Assembly (NCBI GenBank): GCA_964582475.1
Contig: CAZOQS010000001.1
Coordinates: forward strand, 248,001 to 312,000
Source: JAGOTP01 sp964582475
GTDB taxonomy: Bacteria > Patescibacteriota > Patescibacteriia > 2-12-FULL-60-25
DNA: 64,000 nt
Reading direction: 5' to 3'
This document shows positions 44,408-52,608 of this stretch, piece after piece (positions within the stretch are counted from its first letter, which is position 1; each line of letters starts with the position of its first letter). A program made the translations under genes and the position numbers. The notes under the pieces were generated by a model, which did not search any database, was not told the DNA's origin, and worked only from the letters and a program-made list of their open reading frames with translations.

Positions 44408-45520
44408 ATGAACCGACATATGGATACACTCGATCCACAGGAATTGGCTACGAGCCCAAAAAACGTCGCCAAAAGAACGCTCATCATTTACGGAATCGTA
44501 CTTGCAGCCACGGCGGCTGTGTATCTGATATATGCGCTCCACTCGCTGATCTTGCAGATCGTGGTCGCGGTTATTTTGGCTGTCGCACTTGAACCGCTTG
44601 TCCGACTTTTGATGCGTCGTGGGGTGCGCCGCGTAGGAGCCTCCATCATCACCATCTTTCTCACGCTCATTGTATTGCTTGTGATCACAAGCATGATCGC
44701 GACGCCGCTGGTGACTCAAGGGCGTACACTTATTGAGAATGCTCCAGAGCTTGTCAGTAAGCTCACCCAAAACGAACGGCTCAGTTTTTTGAATGAGCAA
44801 TATCGGATTGTTGATCGAGTAAAGGAGCTGTCTAAAGGACAGGTTTCACAAGTGGCGGGCGCAAGCGTGTCTGTTCTTGGAGTTATCGGGAGTATCTTGG
44901 GTGGGATTTCCTCGCTCTTCATTATTCTCCTCCTCACGTTCTTCCTCTTGATTGAAGGTCCAGATGCCTGGGAAAAGAGTTTGCATTTTCTTCATCCAGA
45001 TCGTGCTCGACGTATTCGGTTGGTCGCAAAGAAGATGTCGCAGGCAGTGAGCGGATTCGTAACGGGGAACTTGCTCATCAGCTTGATCGCGGGCACGGTC
45101 ACCCTTGTGACGCTTCTCATCCTGGATGTGCCGTATGCCTTTGCCCTCGCAGCACTCGTCGCGATCTTCGACTTGATTCCACTGATTGGGGCAGCGATCG
45201 CGACGGTCGCTGTGGCGCTTGTTGCGTTGACCAAGGGGGTGGCTGCCGCAGTGATTGCAGTCATCGTTCTTCTGCTCTATCAGTTCGTTGAGGGGCACGT
45301 GATACAACCGCTTGTCTACTCGCGTATTATTTCCTTATCTCCATTATTGATCATTCTTGCCTCGATCATCGGAGCTGAGCTGGCCGGAATCGTTGGCGTC
45401 CTCCTCGCTATTCCGTTAGCGGCCGTTCTTCAAATTGCGGTGACAGAAATTGTACACGGAACAAAAATCCCTACAGAAAGCGCCCTTCCGATTCACAAGG
45501 TTTCAACGGACGTAAGTTGA
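44408..45520 (+). CDS. AI-2E family transporter
   Basis: 370 aa, about eight membrane helices. Matches the AI-2E/PerM family: the SLFIILLLTFFLLIEGP segment, DLIPLIGAAIATV and QFVEGHVIQPLVYSRII. Members move small molecules or ions; the name does not prove AI-2 export. TATTAT 9 nt before ATG44408 may be its -10. Confidence 0.9.
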   Translation: MNRHMDTLDPQELATSPKNVAKRTLIIYGIVLAATAAVYLIYALHSLILQIVVAVILAVALEPLVRLLMRRGVRRVGASIITIFLTLIVLLVITSMIATPLVTQGRTLIENAPELVSKLTQNERLSFLNEQYRIVDRVKELSKGQVSQVAGASVSVLGVIGSILGGISSLFIILLLTFFLLIEGPDAWEKSLHFLHPDRARRIRLVAKKMSQAVSGFVTGNLLISLIAGTVTLVTLLILDVPYAFALAALVAIFDLIPLIGAAIATVAVALVALTKGVAAAVIAVIVLLLYQFVEGHVIQPLVYSRIISLSPLLIILASIIGAELAGIVGVLLAIPLAAVLQIAVTEIVHGTKIPTESALPIHKVSTDVS

Positions 45521-45536
45521 TGACTGCAGCAACTTC

Positions 45537-46052
45537 CTACAGGTCTTTCAGGGGAAGTCCGCCCATGTAGTCGGCTTTTCCGATCCCCAATCCTTCTTTT
45601 CGGAGAAGGGCGTAGGCCGTCGTGAGATGGAAGAAGAAATTTGGAACGGCATATTCAGACGCATACCCAATCCCTGTCATGTATTTGCCCGGGAGATAGG
45701 GGAGCGTGATTTGACGATCGGCGGCTTCGTCGAAGGCGCTTTCAGGAATCGTTGCAAGGAAATCCAGCGTTTTCTCAATTCGTGCGCGCAGTTCGCTTAG
45801 TGATTGCTCTGTATCTTCATGCGAAGGAACGTTCATGCCCGCTAAGCGTGCAGAGGCGCCTTTCGCGTTATCACAGATCATTTGTACCTGTTTTTTAAAA
45901 GGAAACATGTCTGGAGCCAGACGCAGTTCAAGTAAAGACGATTCTTCTAAGCCCTTTTCTTTGAGAAAGGCATCAGCTTTCACGAGAATCTCATCGAGGG
46001 CCGCAAGTGATTTTACAAAAACGGGAAGTGTGAATGTGTAGATGTGGTTCAT
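45537..46052 (-). CDS. DUF1993 family protein
   Basis: 171 aa. Matches DUF1993: TLPVFVKSLAALDEILVKADAFL, LAPDMFPFKKQVQMICDNAKGA, ending in a YALLRKEGLGIGKADYMGG tail. A four-helix DinB-like fold is expected; biochemical function unknown. Last gene of a leftward three-gene set. Confidence 0.85.
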   Translation of the reverse strand: MNHIYTFTLPVFVKSLAALDEILVKADAFLKEKGLEESSLLELRLAPDMFPFKKQVQMICDNAKGASARLAGMNVPSHEDTEQSLSELRARIEKTLDFLATIPESAFDEAADRQITLPYLPGKYMTGIGYASEYAVPNFFFHLTTAYALLRKEGLGIGKADYMGGLPLKDL

Positions 46053-46093
46053 AGGAGTGGTTGGTTGATGAGTTTGGAGTGTAGCACGCGTGA

Positions 46094-46303
46094 TTACGTA
46101 AGGATTTCTTTTGCTCGTTCTACGTCTTCTTCTCGTAGGATCAATTCGACACCGGACGTATACGCGAAAGGGGTTGGAAGCATTCCGCCTGCATCATCTG
46201 CACTGATCATCGCTTTGATTCCAGCAGCTTCCAGAAGACTCTTCGCAAGTTCCGCCTCTATCCGTGTGGGAAGCGTTCGAAAGGTGATGAGGCGTGTGCT
46301 CAT
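46094..46303 (-). CDS. DUF2007 small protein
   Basis: 69 aa; ITFRTLPTRIEAELAKSLLEAAGIKAMISADDAGG is the DUF2007 (putative signal-transducing) pattern, a small ferredoxin-like fold. Lies 21 nt after the phosphatase-family gene and is probably cotranscribed with it. Confidence 0.8.
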   Translation of the reverse strand: MSTRLITFRTLPTRIEAELAKSLLEAAGIKAMISADDAGGMLPTPFAYTSGVELILREEDVERAKEILT

Positions 46304-46324
46304 AGGATGATGGTGGGTGAATTG

Positions 46325-47101
46325 TTAGACCGGGAGTGTGCAGGAGAGGAAAAGTGGAGCATGATCTGAGATCTGTTCAGGTAACACACAAAATTCCTCA
46401 ACTCTCACTCCGTTTTTTACGAAGACGTAGTCAGCGAACTTCTCGGGTTTGTCGTAGAAGCTTGTTCTGGTAGAGGTGATATTGTGTGTTCGAATGAGAT
46501 TCTCCCAACCAGCTTCTTCGATCAGCTGAACGCTGCGCGTATTTAGCGTGAGATTAAAATCTCCTGCCAGAATGAGTGGGTGTGAGAAGCGCTTGGTGAA
46601 ATCGATGATTCTCCATGATTGGTCGAGACGTTCGGGCGTGTCTGTTTTTCCGCCTGGTTGCCAGGCTCCATGGATATTGCAGACGGTGAGAAGACCGCTC
46701 GCTGTTTCAAGCGTGACATACTGAAGAATGCGCGCATGATCTGCGATGTCCTCGGTAGAAACATAGCCAGGCTCACGATAGACGCACACGGCTCCTTCGT
46801 CGACGACAGAAAAGGTATTACGAACAAAAATGGTAATGCCAAAGTAGGAAACGTACTGTGACTTAAAGTAGGTCACATGATCAGGCAAAACAGCTTTTAT
46901 TTTCGATAAGAGATCTGTATCCACGCGCTCTAAGCTTCGTCCAGCGGCGTTCGCTGCTTTTTCTCCAGCGCCGCCATTCCAAGTTTCCTGCAAACAAAAG
47001 ATGTCTGTATCTTGGTACGACTTGAAGAAGGAGAGGAGTCCATCTGTTCCACCCATTCCACCCCAGGTATTCAGGGTGATGATCTTGATATGTTCGTCCA
47101 T
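46325..47101 (-). CDS. Endonuclease/exonuclease/phosphatase family protein
   Basis: 258 aa. TLNTWGG, CLQETWNG (catalytic Glu), NIHGAWQPGG, LAGDFNLT (Asp/Asn) and the terminal SDHAPLF motif define the EEP fold of Mg2+-dependent phosphodiesterases. Substrate could be nucleic acid or phospholipid. One of the few native-style genes with an SD-like AGGAG (6 nt before the ATG). Confidence 0.88.
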   Translation of the reverse strand: MDEHIKIITLNTWGGMGGTDGLLSFFKSYQDTDIFCLQETWNGGAGEKAANAAGRSLERVDTDLLSKIKAVLPDHVTYFKSQYVSYFGITIFVRNTFSVVDEGAVCVYREPGYVSTEDIADHARILQYVTLETASGLLTVCNIHGAWQPGGKTDTPERLDQSWRIIDFTKRFSHPLILAGDFNLTLNTRSVQLIEEAGWENLIRTHNITSTRTSFYDKPEKFADYVFVKNGVRVEEFCVLPEQISDHAPLFLSCTLPV

Positions 47102-47129
47102 AAGGCTCTCCTATGACTGTAGAGTACGA

Positions 47130-47163
47130 CACCCACCTCCAGCAAGGGGTGCCGTGGTGGGTG
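47130..47163. other. Strong hairpin between divergent genes
   Basis: CACCCACC / GGTGGGTG, 8 perfect pairs around an 18-nt loop with an inner GCA / TGC pair. It lies in the 133-bp gap before ribE; there is no T tract. It may be a regulatory element of either gene, but it does not match the FMN riboswitch. Confidence 0.4.
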
Positions 47164-47234
47164 GTGAGAGTTGGGCCCCCTCGTCGTCAGCGCTTGCAGA
47201 CTTTGTGCGCATCACGTGAACTTAGGCAGAATCT

Positions 47235-47837
47235 ATGTTTACTGGAATCGTAAAAGGGCTGGGTGAAGTCACACGAGTAGAGAAAAAAGAGCATGCTCTG
47301 ACGCTTGTAGTGGATTTGGGGGATCTGTCTCAAGAATTGGAGCGGGGAGCAAGCGTATCGGTAGGGGGCGTTTGTCTTACGGCGGTCGTAATTGATGGGG
47401 CGCAAGTCACCTTTGATGTAATAGGTGAGACACTTGCGAAAACAGCAATCGGTGAGCTGAAGCAGGGTGATAAAGTAAATATAGAGCGCTCGGTCCGAAT
47501 GGGGGAGGAAATCGGAGGGCATTTGGTTGCGGGGCATGTTGCATCAACTGTCACGATCAGTGCCATTGATGCACGCCTAAATAATTGGATCGTGACGCTG
47601 CAGGGCGACAAAGAGCTCTCTCCCTACCTTTTTCCAAAAGGATTCGTTGCGCTAGATGGCTGTAGTTTAACCCTCGTAGATGTAGGTCCGGAGTATTTCA
47701 CCGTTCATCTCATCCCTGAGACTCTTGCCCGGACCACTTTTGGCTTCAAGCGAGTTGGTGACAGGGTGAATCTTGAAATTGATCCAATGACTCGTGCTAT
47801 TGTTGATACCGTAAAACGTCTTTCTCCTCAGCTATGA
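47235..47837 (+). CDS. ribE: Riboflavin synthase, alpha chain
   Basis: 200 aa with the duplicated lumazine-binding barrel: MFTGIVKGLGEV starts repeat 1 and the half around FPKGFVALDGCSLTLVDV lies in repeat 2. It dismutates two 6,7-dimethyl-8-ribityllumazine molecules into riboflavin. The ribH start overlaps its stop (ATGA). Complete gene; ribA, ribB and ribD are not in the window. Confidence 0.94.
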   Translation: MFTGIVKGLGEVTRVEKKEHALTLVVDLGDLSQELERGASVSVGGVCLTAVVIDGAQVTFDVIGETLAKTAIGELKQGDKVNIERSVRMGEEIGGHLVAGHVASTVTISAIDARLNNWIVTLQGDKELSPYLFPKGFVALDGCSLTLVDVGPEYFTVHLIPETLARTTFGFKRVGDRVNLEIDPMTRAIVDTVKRLSPQL

Positions 47838-48298
47838 ACTCCAATCAATTTGAACAACTAGAAGGCGCTGGTTTGCGGATTGCGGTGATTGGTGCGCGAT
47901 TTAATCAGGTGTTGTGTGATTCTATGGTCGATGACGCCTGCGCCGCGCTTGAATATTGCAACGTTGCGCGTGAAGATATCCAGGTGATTCGTGTTCCAGG
48001 CTCGTTCGAGCTTCCCGTTGCAGCGAGCCGCATTGCGAAAACAAAGGAATACGATGCGATTATTTGTCTCGGCGTTTTGCTAAAAGGGGAGACAAAGCAT
48101 GACGCGTATATTGCGAGTGCTGTGGCCCAGGGTTTGACCTCCATTTCGGTTGAAACAGGGATCCCCGTGGCCTTTGGGGTATTAACGGCAGATACGCGAG
48201 AGCAGGCAGAGGCACGCGCATTGGGTGTCCAAAAGAAGGGCTGGGAGGCAGCGATGAGTGCGGTGGAAGCAGCCTTGGCTTTGAGACTGGATGCATAA
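47834..48298 (+). CDS. ribH: 6,7-dimethyl-8-ribityllumazine synthase
   Basis: 154 aa. Carries RFNQVLCDSMVDDA, the VPGSFELPVAASRIA loop, ICLGVLLKGETKHD with the catalytic His, and GVLTADTREQAEARA. Forms the lumazine substrate for RibE; lumazine synthases usually assemble as 60-mers or pentamers. Translationally coupled to ribE. Confidence 0.95.
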   Translation: MNSNQFEQLEGAGLRIAVIGARFNQVLCDSMVDDACAALEYCNVAREDIQVIRVPGSFELPVAASRIAKTKEYDAIICLGVLLKGETKHDAYIASAVAQGLTSISVETGIPVAFGVLTADTREQAEARALGVQKKGWEAAMSAVEAALALRLDA

Positions 48299-48422
48299 AA
48301 TTAGACCTCCTTTTTTGCAGCAAAAGGTTGACAGTATCCCATAAGGGGTCCACAGTCGGTATGAGGCTTACTCGAAACTGTAGAACGATCTGTTGCGAAA
48401 GCGATGCGTGAAGTTTACAGAT

Positions 48423-48428
48423 TACACA
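48423..48428 (+). promoter_or_regulatory. Candidate -10 of the 24-aa peptide gene
   Basis: TACACA, 8 nt before ATG48437. A TTGACA at 48329-48334 is too far away to be its -35. Confidence 0.4.
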
Positions 48429-48436
48429 AACACACT

Positions 48437-48511
48437 ATGAACGACGAAACAAAGGTTCCAGCTGAAGAAACAACCCCAGAAGCTCCAGCTCAGCCAACAG
48501 AACAGAAATAA
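48437..48511 (+). CDS. Small 24-aa acidic peptide
   Basis: MNDETKVPAEETTPEAPAQP then TEQK. Hydrophilic, rich in Glu, Pro and Thr, no membrane or signal segment. It has a possible leaderless -10 and a dedicated strong terminator 8 nt past the stop, so it is a self-contained transcription unit between ribH and rsgA. Function unknown; it may instead be the coding part of a small RNA. Confidence 0.5.
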   Translation: MNDETKVPAEETTPEAPAQPTEQK

Positions 48512-48518
48512 TCTGTTC

Positions 48519-48550
48519 AAAAACCCCAGGCTTTACCGCTTGGGGTTTTT
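48519..48550 (+). terminator. Terminator of the small peptide gene
   Basis: AAAAACCCCA / TGGGGTTTTT, 10 perfect pairs, loop of 12 nt, T-rich tail. Confidence 0.88.
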
Positions 48551-48583
48551 GTATCCTCGTTTGGATAAAACGCGACGTAACTG

Positions 48584-48589
48584 TATGCT
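48584..48589 (+). promoter_or_regulatory. -10 element of rsgA
   Basis: TATGCT, 6 nt before ATG48596. Leaderless start predicted; this selects ATG48596 over the GTG at 48590. Confidence 0.6.
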
Positions 48590-48595
48590 GTGAAT

Positions 48596-49621
48596 ATGGC
48601 TAATCTCTTTGATCGAGAACGAAATAAACGAACCCAGGCAAAAAAGGATCGGGCCGAAAAAAAGGCCTTACGCTCCACGGAGCCCTCTTCTCTCACGGAA
48701 GAGGGAGTTGTTGCGTTTGAAGTTGGTGTTTTGGCCGGGATCCAGCCAAAAGTCTTTACCGTCATGAAGGACGATATGTTTTTACCAGGTGCGCTGGATC
48801 GTGAGATCGATCCAGACGTCGCAAGCGACTTTGTGATTGGGGATCGAGTCTTTTTCCGCAGGGGGGTAGAAGAGACGGACCCTGTTTTATTGGTCGGAAG
48901 AGAGGAACGAAGAAGTTTTGTGACTCGCTCGCGTGGCGATTGGACACGTGTTGATGCCAATCTTGAAGAGCACGTCTTATCAGCCAACGTCGATATTGGG
49001 ATTATTACCGTTTCGGTAAAAGATCCAGATTTTCATCCACGCTTTATCGACCGCTACCTCGCCTTGCTCCAAGTAGGGAATGTGAGACCAGTCATTTGTT
49101 TAACGAAAACGGATCTGACAGATCTCCAAGATGAAATCTTAACGTTTTATCAAAGTATTAATGTTCCTATTATCCGCACCTCCTCTCTTCGTTCAGAGGG
49201 AATTGAGGAGCTGAAAAATACCATCCGAGGCAAGACGGCTGTTTTTCTTGGGCAGAGCGGTGTGGGGAAGTCTTCTTTGTTGAATGCGTTGATCCCTGGG
49301 ATTGAGGCGAACACGGGTGAGGTCAATCAAAAAACCGGCAAGGGACGTCATACAACGACCGGTAGCTCGCTGCTCAAGTGGGACACAGATTCTTATATTA
49401 TTGATACCCCAGGCATTCGTTCGTTAGGAATTGATCAGCTCCCAAAGAAAGAAATCCGCTATTTGTTCCCAGAATTCGAGGTCTTGGAGAAACCCTGCAA
49501 GTTTTCAGACTGTTTGCATATGAGCGAGCCTGGTTGTGCCGTGAAGCAAGCTCTGGAAAACAAGGACCCGATGATCAATCACTTCCGCTACGAAAGTTAT
49601 TTGAAAATGATGGAGGAATAA
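48596..49621 (+). CDS. rsgA: Small-subunit biogenesis GTPase RsgA
   Basis: 341 aa, circularly permuted GTPase for 30S maturation. OB domain at the N-terminus, G4 CLTKTDL, then P-loop GQSGVGKSSL and DTPGIRSLG, with the Zn site CKFSDCLHMSEPGC near the end. The convergent gene at 49597 overlaps its last 25 nt. Confidence 0.94.
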   Translation: MANLFDRERNKRTQAKKDRAEKKALRSTEPSSLTEEGVVAFEVGVLAGIQPKVFTVMKDDMFLPGALDREIDPDVASDFVIGDRVFFRRGVEETDPVLLVGREERRSFVTRSRGDWTRVDANLEEHVLSANVDIGIITVSVKDPDFHPRFIDRYLALLQVGNVRPVICLTKTDLTDLQDEILTFYQSINVPIIRTSSLRSEGIEELKNTIRGKTAVFLGQSGVGKSSLLNALIPGIEANTGEVNQKTGKGRHTTTGSSLLKWDTDSYIIDTPGIRSLGIDQLPKKEIRYLFPEFEVLEKPCKFSDCLHMSEPGCAVKQALENKDPMINHFRYESYLKMMEE

Positions 49622-50403
49622 CGAACTCTCCCGCCTTTCTCGACGATCCATGGATAAATGGCAGGTCCATTGTCTTTGAAACGCACATCAAAACGAAGTA
49701 ATCCGTCACCCCAAGGATGAGCGATATAAACGGTACGCATGTAGTCTTCTAATCCCTCGAAGGAGATACCGGCTGGTTTTGGTAAACGTTGAAAGACCTC
49801 CTCTTTTGTAAGGGATGTCTCAAAGTCGCACTGGATACAGGGAACTGGTTCGTAGCGAGAATAGACGAGCTCGAATTCAGGATTTCGTTTGAGTGAAAAG
49901 TCGGTTATCTCGGTTGTATGTTCCTCCTGTGTTGCGGGAATAATAAACGGCCATTCTTCACCAGTTGGGTAGTTGTATAGGTTGCTTTCTTGAGCGAGCT
50001 GTTGTTTGAATGCGCTGTATGTTGGTTTGTTCATGAAGCTTGTATAGAAGTTGATCCCAACATGATTCAAACTCACCAGCGAGCCTTTGAAGATCTCAGC
50101 GAATTCGACGAGGGATAGAAGCGCCGGAACATGTCTGGGTTTGCGTGCCTCTGGATGTTTCGGATGCATGAATGCTAAACGAGAGAGTACCTCAGTTTCT
50201 TTATGAAACGTGACGGTTAATGTCGTCTCTTGTACGCGAGTAATGCGTATGGCGGGGAAAAGATCCTTTGAATAGGAACGAAGTACGGACGTCTCTTTTG
50301 ATGGTCCAAAGTTGTCCAGATTGAGGAGCTCAAAGAATACTGTGTTAAAAGCTCGTTGGTCCGGGGTTGCATCGGGAAGACCAAATTCAATAGACGTAAG
50401 CAT
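49597..50403 (-). CDS. Conserved-looking hypothetical protein
   Basis: 268 aa, not recognised. Globular, no signal peptide or membrane helix; it has a Cys pair in CIQCDF and ends in a beta-rich stretch (WGDGLLRFDVRFKDNG). Its 3' end overlaps rsgA by 25 nt in convergent orientation, so paired transcripts would form an antisense duplex. Native codon use. Confidence 0.6.
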   Translation of the reverse strand: MLTSIEFGLPDATPDQRAFNTVFFELLNLDNFGPSKETSVLRSYSKDLFPAIRITRVQETTLTVTFHKETEVLSRLAFMHPKHPEARKPRHVPALLSLVEFAEIFKGSLVSLNHVGINFYTSFMNKPTYSAFKQQLAQESNLYNYPTGEEWPFIIPATQEEHTTEITDFSLKRNPEFELVYSRYEPVPCIQCDFETSLTKEEVFQRLPKPAGISFEGLEDYMRTVYIAHPWGDGLLRFDVRFKDNGPAIYPWIVEKGGRVRYSSIIFK

Positions 50404-50464
50404 AGGTAGAGAGAACCTAGCTTTTTAAATTTTTAATGTCTAGAGAGGAATGTGGCTCTAGCGG

Positions 50465-51274
50465 TTAAGACAAAAGCACTTTGAGCTGGGGAATGATCTT
50501 CTCAGTTTCTGCTTCACCGATGGCGACAATCTCGTTCCCTAAATCTTTTCTGAAATATTGGGTCCAGCTGGCGTAGGTTTCAACTAAGGGTTCGATAACG
50601 ATATCTGCGGACTGGACAGTCGCGTTTGCTAGATAATACCGCATTATTTCAATCGTGCGATTCGCGACGGCGAGCATGCCGAGGCCTGTGTGGGGCACGG
50701 CTGTATCCGCAGGAATTCGATCGAGGTTTACGGCAATCACGACGTCTGCCCCCATACGCTTCACGACATCGCTCGGGACGGGATTTGAGACACCTCCGTC
50801 GATGAGCACGCGCCCATGGTAGGAGACGGGTTTAAACATGCCAGGAATAGCCATGCTGGCTTGTACCGCTGGAACGAGTGCGGCACTCGAATAGACGACA
50901 GACTCTCGCTTAAAAAGATCGGTGGCAATTACAGAGAGCGGAATTTTCGTTTCTTCAAAGGAAGCGTCTTCAAGCCATTCAAGGAGGAGTGCTCGCATGC
51001 GCTTTCCACCAATCATCCCACCTTGAAGGGAGGGTTCAAATAAGCTTCGGAGTTTTTCTTCTCGTTTATGGACGGTGAACTCTTCTAGGCGCTCGATGTC
51101 CTTAAATAAGGCGTAGTTCGCACCCACCCAAGCCCCGATACTTGCTCCAGCAATAAAATCGATCGGAATATTGTGTTTTATCAATGTTTTGATCACGCCC
51201 ACATGCGAGAGTCCGCGAATACCGCCGCTTCCCAAGGCGAGGCCGAGTGTTTTGCGAGGGGCGAGAGGATCCAT
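50465..51274 (-). CDS. Patatin-like phospholipase
   Basis: 269 aa from ATG51274 (TAAGAT -10 ends 10 nt upstream; an ATG at 51286 is an alternative). Oxyanion loop GSGGIRG, nucleophile elbow GASIG and the DGG motif (VLIDGGVSNPV) give a Ser-Asp dyad acyl hydrolase of the RssA/patatin type. Lipid substrate unknown. Transcribed with the DUF1232 gene upstream. Confidence 0.9.
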   Translation of the reverse strand: MDPLAPRKTLGLALGSGGIRGLSHVGVIKTLIKHNIPIDFIAGASIGAWVGANYALFKDIERLEEFTVHKREEKLRSLFEPSLQGGMIGGKRMRALLLEWLEDASFEETKIPLSVIATDLFKRESVVYSSAALVPAVQASMAIPGMFKPVSYHGRVLIDGGVSNPVPSDVVKRMGADVVIAVNLDRIPADTAVPHTGLGMLAVANRTIEIMRYYLANATVQSADIVIEPLVETYASWTQYFRKDLGNEIVAIGEAETEKIIPQLKVLLS

Positions 51275-51327
51275 AGCTGGATGCATCTTAGCCCGCGCGA
51301 GTGAGGAGGGGAAGAACGGAGGTATGC

Positions 51328-51585
51328 TTACTTTTTGTCATTCTTCGCGTTCTGCTCCTCGATATATTTTCCCGCTGTTCGTGACAAGTACCAAAGCGCG
51401 AGTGATCCGAGCCCAAGGTCGTCTAGCCAGCCTAAGAAGGGGATGAGGTCTGGAGCGAGATCGACGGGCCAGATGAGATAGAGAACCGCTAACACGAGCA
51501 GTGCCTTTGGTTTCCAATCTGTCTTTTTATTAACAAGGAAGAGATAGATGTTTTTCCAATAGGGACTGAAGTGGTGTCGAGACAT
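51328..51585 (-). CDS. DUF1232 (YkvA-type) membrane protein
   Basis: 85 aa from ATG51585. Contains the DUF1232 pattern YLIWPVDLAPDLIPFLGWLDDLG. One or two membrane segments. TAAGCT lies 7 nt before the start, so it is probably leaderless; the longer frame from 51636 would run past the promoter. Confidence 0.85.
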   Translation of the reverse strand: MSRHHFSPYWKNIYLFLVNKKTDWKPKALLVLAVLYLIWPVDLAPDLIPFLGWLDDLGLGSLALWYLSRTAGKYIEEQNAKNDKK

Positions 51586-51592
51586 ATAGTGA

Positions 51593-51598
51593 AGCTTA
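51593..51598 (-). promoter_or_regulatory. -10 element of the DUF1232 gene
   Basis: Minus strand TAAGCT, 7 nt before ATG51585. Confidence 0.5.
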
Positions 51599-51606
51599 GC
51601 ATTAAA

Positions 51607-51653
51607 ACAGCAACGCACCCGAGACAGGTTCACCAAGAAAGGAAGTGGGGTGG
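51607..51653 (-). terminator. Terminator of the zinc-ribbon gene
   Basis: Minus strand CACCC / GGGTG outer stem with an inner GGT / ACC pair, then CGTTGCTGTTTT. Confidence 0.6.
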
Positions 51654-51680
51654 AGCTGCCGCGAGTGCGGAAGAGAATCG

Positions 51681-52325
51681 TCAGTTGTCGGCGTCCAGCT
51701 CTTCGGCGCGCTTGCGGCGGCTGAAGGTGGGGATGTCACGCGCCCTGCGCATCTTCCTGATCTGTCGCGTTGAGCCGCCGACGATGCGTGCGAGCATCGC
51801 GTCCGGCAACCTTCCCAGGAAGGGGATGATTCGCGTGCGCCACTCGGTCTCCGCCTCGAAGGCGTAGACGAGACCGATGCGGCGGAAGGCCTGCTTCAGT
51901 CCGCCGAAGTGGACCAACGCAGAGTGGTAGACCGGTGCCTGCTTGAGTCTGAATTCCTCTAGGGGCAGGTCACGGAGGGGCGGGAGACGGTCGAGGGTCT
52001 GCACCGCACAGTAGAAGGGGAACTCAATCGATCCCGCCAGGTTCTTGCGGTGCAGGATCGGAGGAAACCGCGTCTTGCACTTCGGACACGTGGTGTTCAC
52101 GTCTGCCGGGTTGGTGTTGAACCCGGCAAGGATCTCGAGACCGGTGAGCACACGTCCGCAGTTCGGGCAGTCACCCTTCGGGTTGTACGTCTCTCCGTGA
52201 ATCGCCTCCACTACCTCCAGGCGGAGCTGTAGCAGCTCGGTCTTGATAGCGATCCGCTGCGTGACGCTGATCCGCGTCTCTACTCGAACAGACTGGCGCA
52301 AACTGAATCCGATTTCCATGCTCAT
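51681..52325 (-). CDS. GC-rich zinc-ribbon / HTH putative nucleic-acid-binding protein
   Basis: 214 aa. Long N-terminal helix (12-45), a four-cysteine zinc ribbon (Cys53, Cys56, Cys80, Cys83), a stretch reading HFGGLKQAFRRIGL (139-152) like homing-endonuclease-associated repeats, and a C-terminal HTH-like segment (about 169-201, PDAMLARIVGGSTRQIRKM). The overall shape suggests a DNA-binding regulator or accessory factor. GGAGG lies 6 nt before ATG52325 and a TTGACC-N17-TACCGT promoter precedes it. GC-rich codons unlike neighbours. Confidence 0.6.
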   Translation of the reverse strand: MSMEIGFSLRQSVRVETRISVTQRIAIKTELLQLRLEVVEAIHGETYNPKGDCPNCGRVLTGLEILAGFNTNPADVNTTCPKCKTRFPPILHRKNLAGSIEFPFYCAVQTLDRLPPLRDLPLEEFRLKQAPVYHSALVHFGGLKQAFRRIGLVYAFEAETEWRTRIIPFLGRLPDAMLARIVGGSTRQIRKMRRARDIPTFSRRKRAEELDADN

Positions 52326-52355
52326 CGTTGGCCTCCTCTGATACTACGGTGTGTA

Positions 52356-52380
52356 GCGGTCACGGTTTGTTTTGGACCGC
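52356..52380 (-). promoter_or_regulatory. Leader hairpin of the zinc-ribbon gene
   Basis: GCGGTC / GACCGC, 6 pairs with a 13-nt loop, between the promoter and the SD. Confidence 0.4.
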
Positions 52381-52388
52381 AACAGGTT

Positions 52389-52417
52389 ACGGTAAGGGAA
52401 AGTCGCTAAATGGTCAA
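52389..52417 (-). promoter_or_regulatory. Promoter of the zinc-ribbon gene
   Basis: Minus strand TTGACC, 17-bp spacer, TACCGT. It lies tail to tail with the rightward promoter at 52446. Confidence 0.7.
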
Positions 52418-52445
52418 GGAATAAGAGGATTCAAGGCCAGATCTG

Positions 52446-52474
52446 TTGACAAAATGGCGTGTGTAAACTAGTAT
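52446..52474 (+). promoter_or_regulatory. Promoter of the coiled-coil lipoprotein gene
   Basis: TTGACA, 17-bp spacer, TAGTAT. Predicts a leader of about 130 nt. Confidence 0.75.
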
Positions 52475-52512
52475 TATCTGTTGTTTTTTTTCTGTTATAG
52501 AAGGCTGGATTT

Positions 52513-52562
52513 CATGGGCAGGGTTTTCCTGGCTTCTCAAAGTCGTGAAGGCCATGCCCATG
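52513..52562 (+). promoter_or_regulatory. Structured leader of the coiled-coil lipoprotein gene
   Basis: CATGGGCA (52513-52520) pairs with TGCCCATG (52555-52562). The right arm continues into GAAGGCCA, which pairs imperfectly with TGGCTTC inside, leaving a bulge on the left. A candidate regulatory RNA element. Confidence 0.45.
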
Positions 52563-52608
52563 AAGGTCGGGCAGCTGAAGTGGTCGAAGGAAGGAAACGG
52601 AGGACAAC

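Noticed and set aside
47102..47234. FMN riboswitch before ribE
   Set aside because: A strong hairpin exists, but the conserved FMN aptamer segments are not present.
51681..52325. Sigma-54 region I resemblance of the N-terminal helix
   Set aside because: Only a short Gln/Leu-rich similarity; no core-binding or RpoN box.
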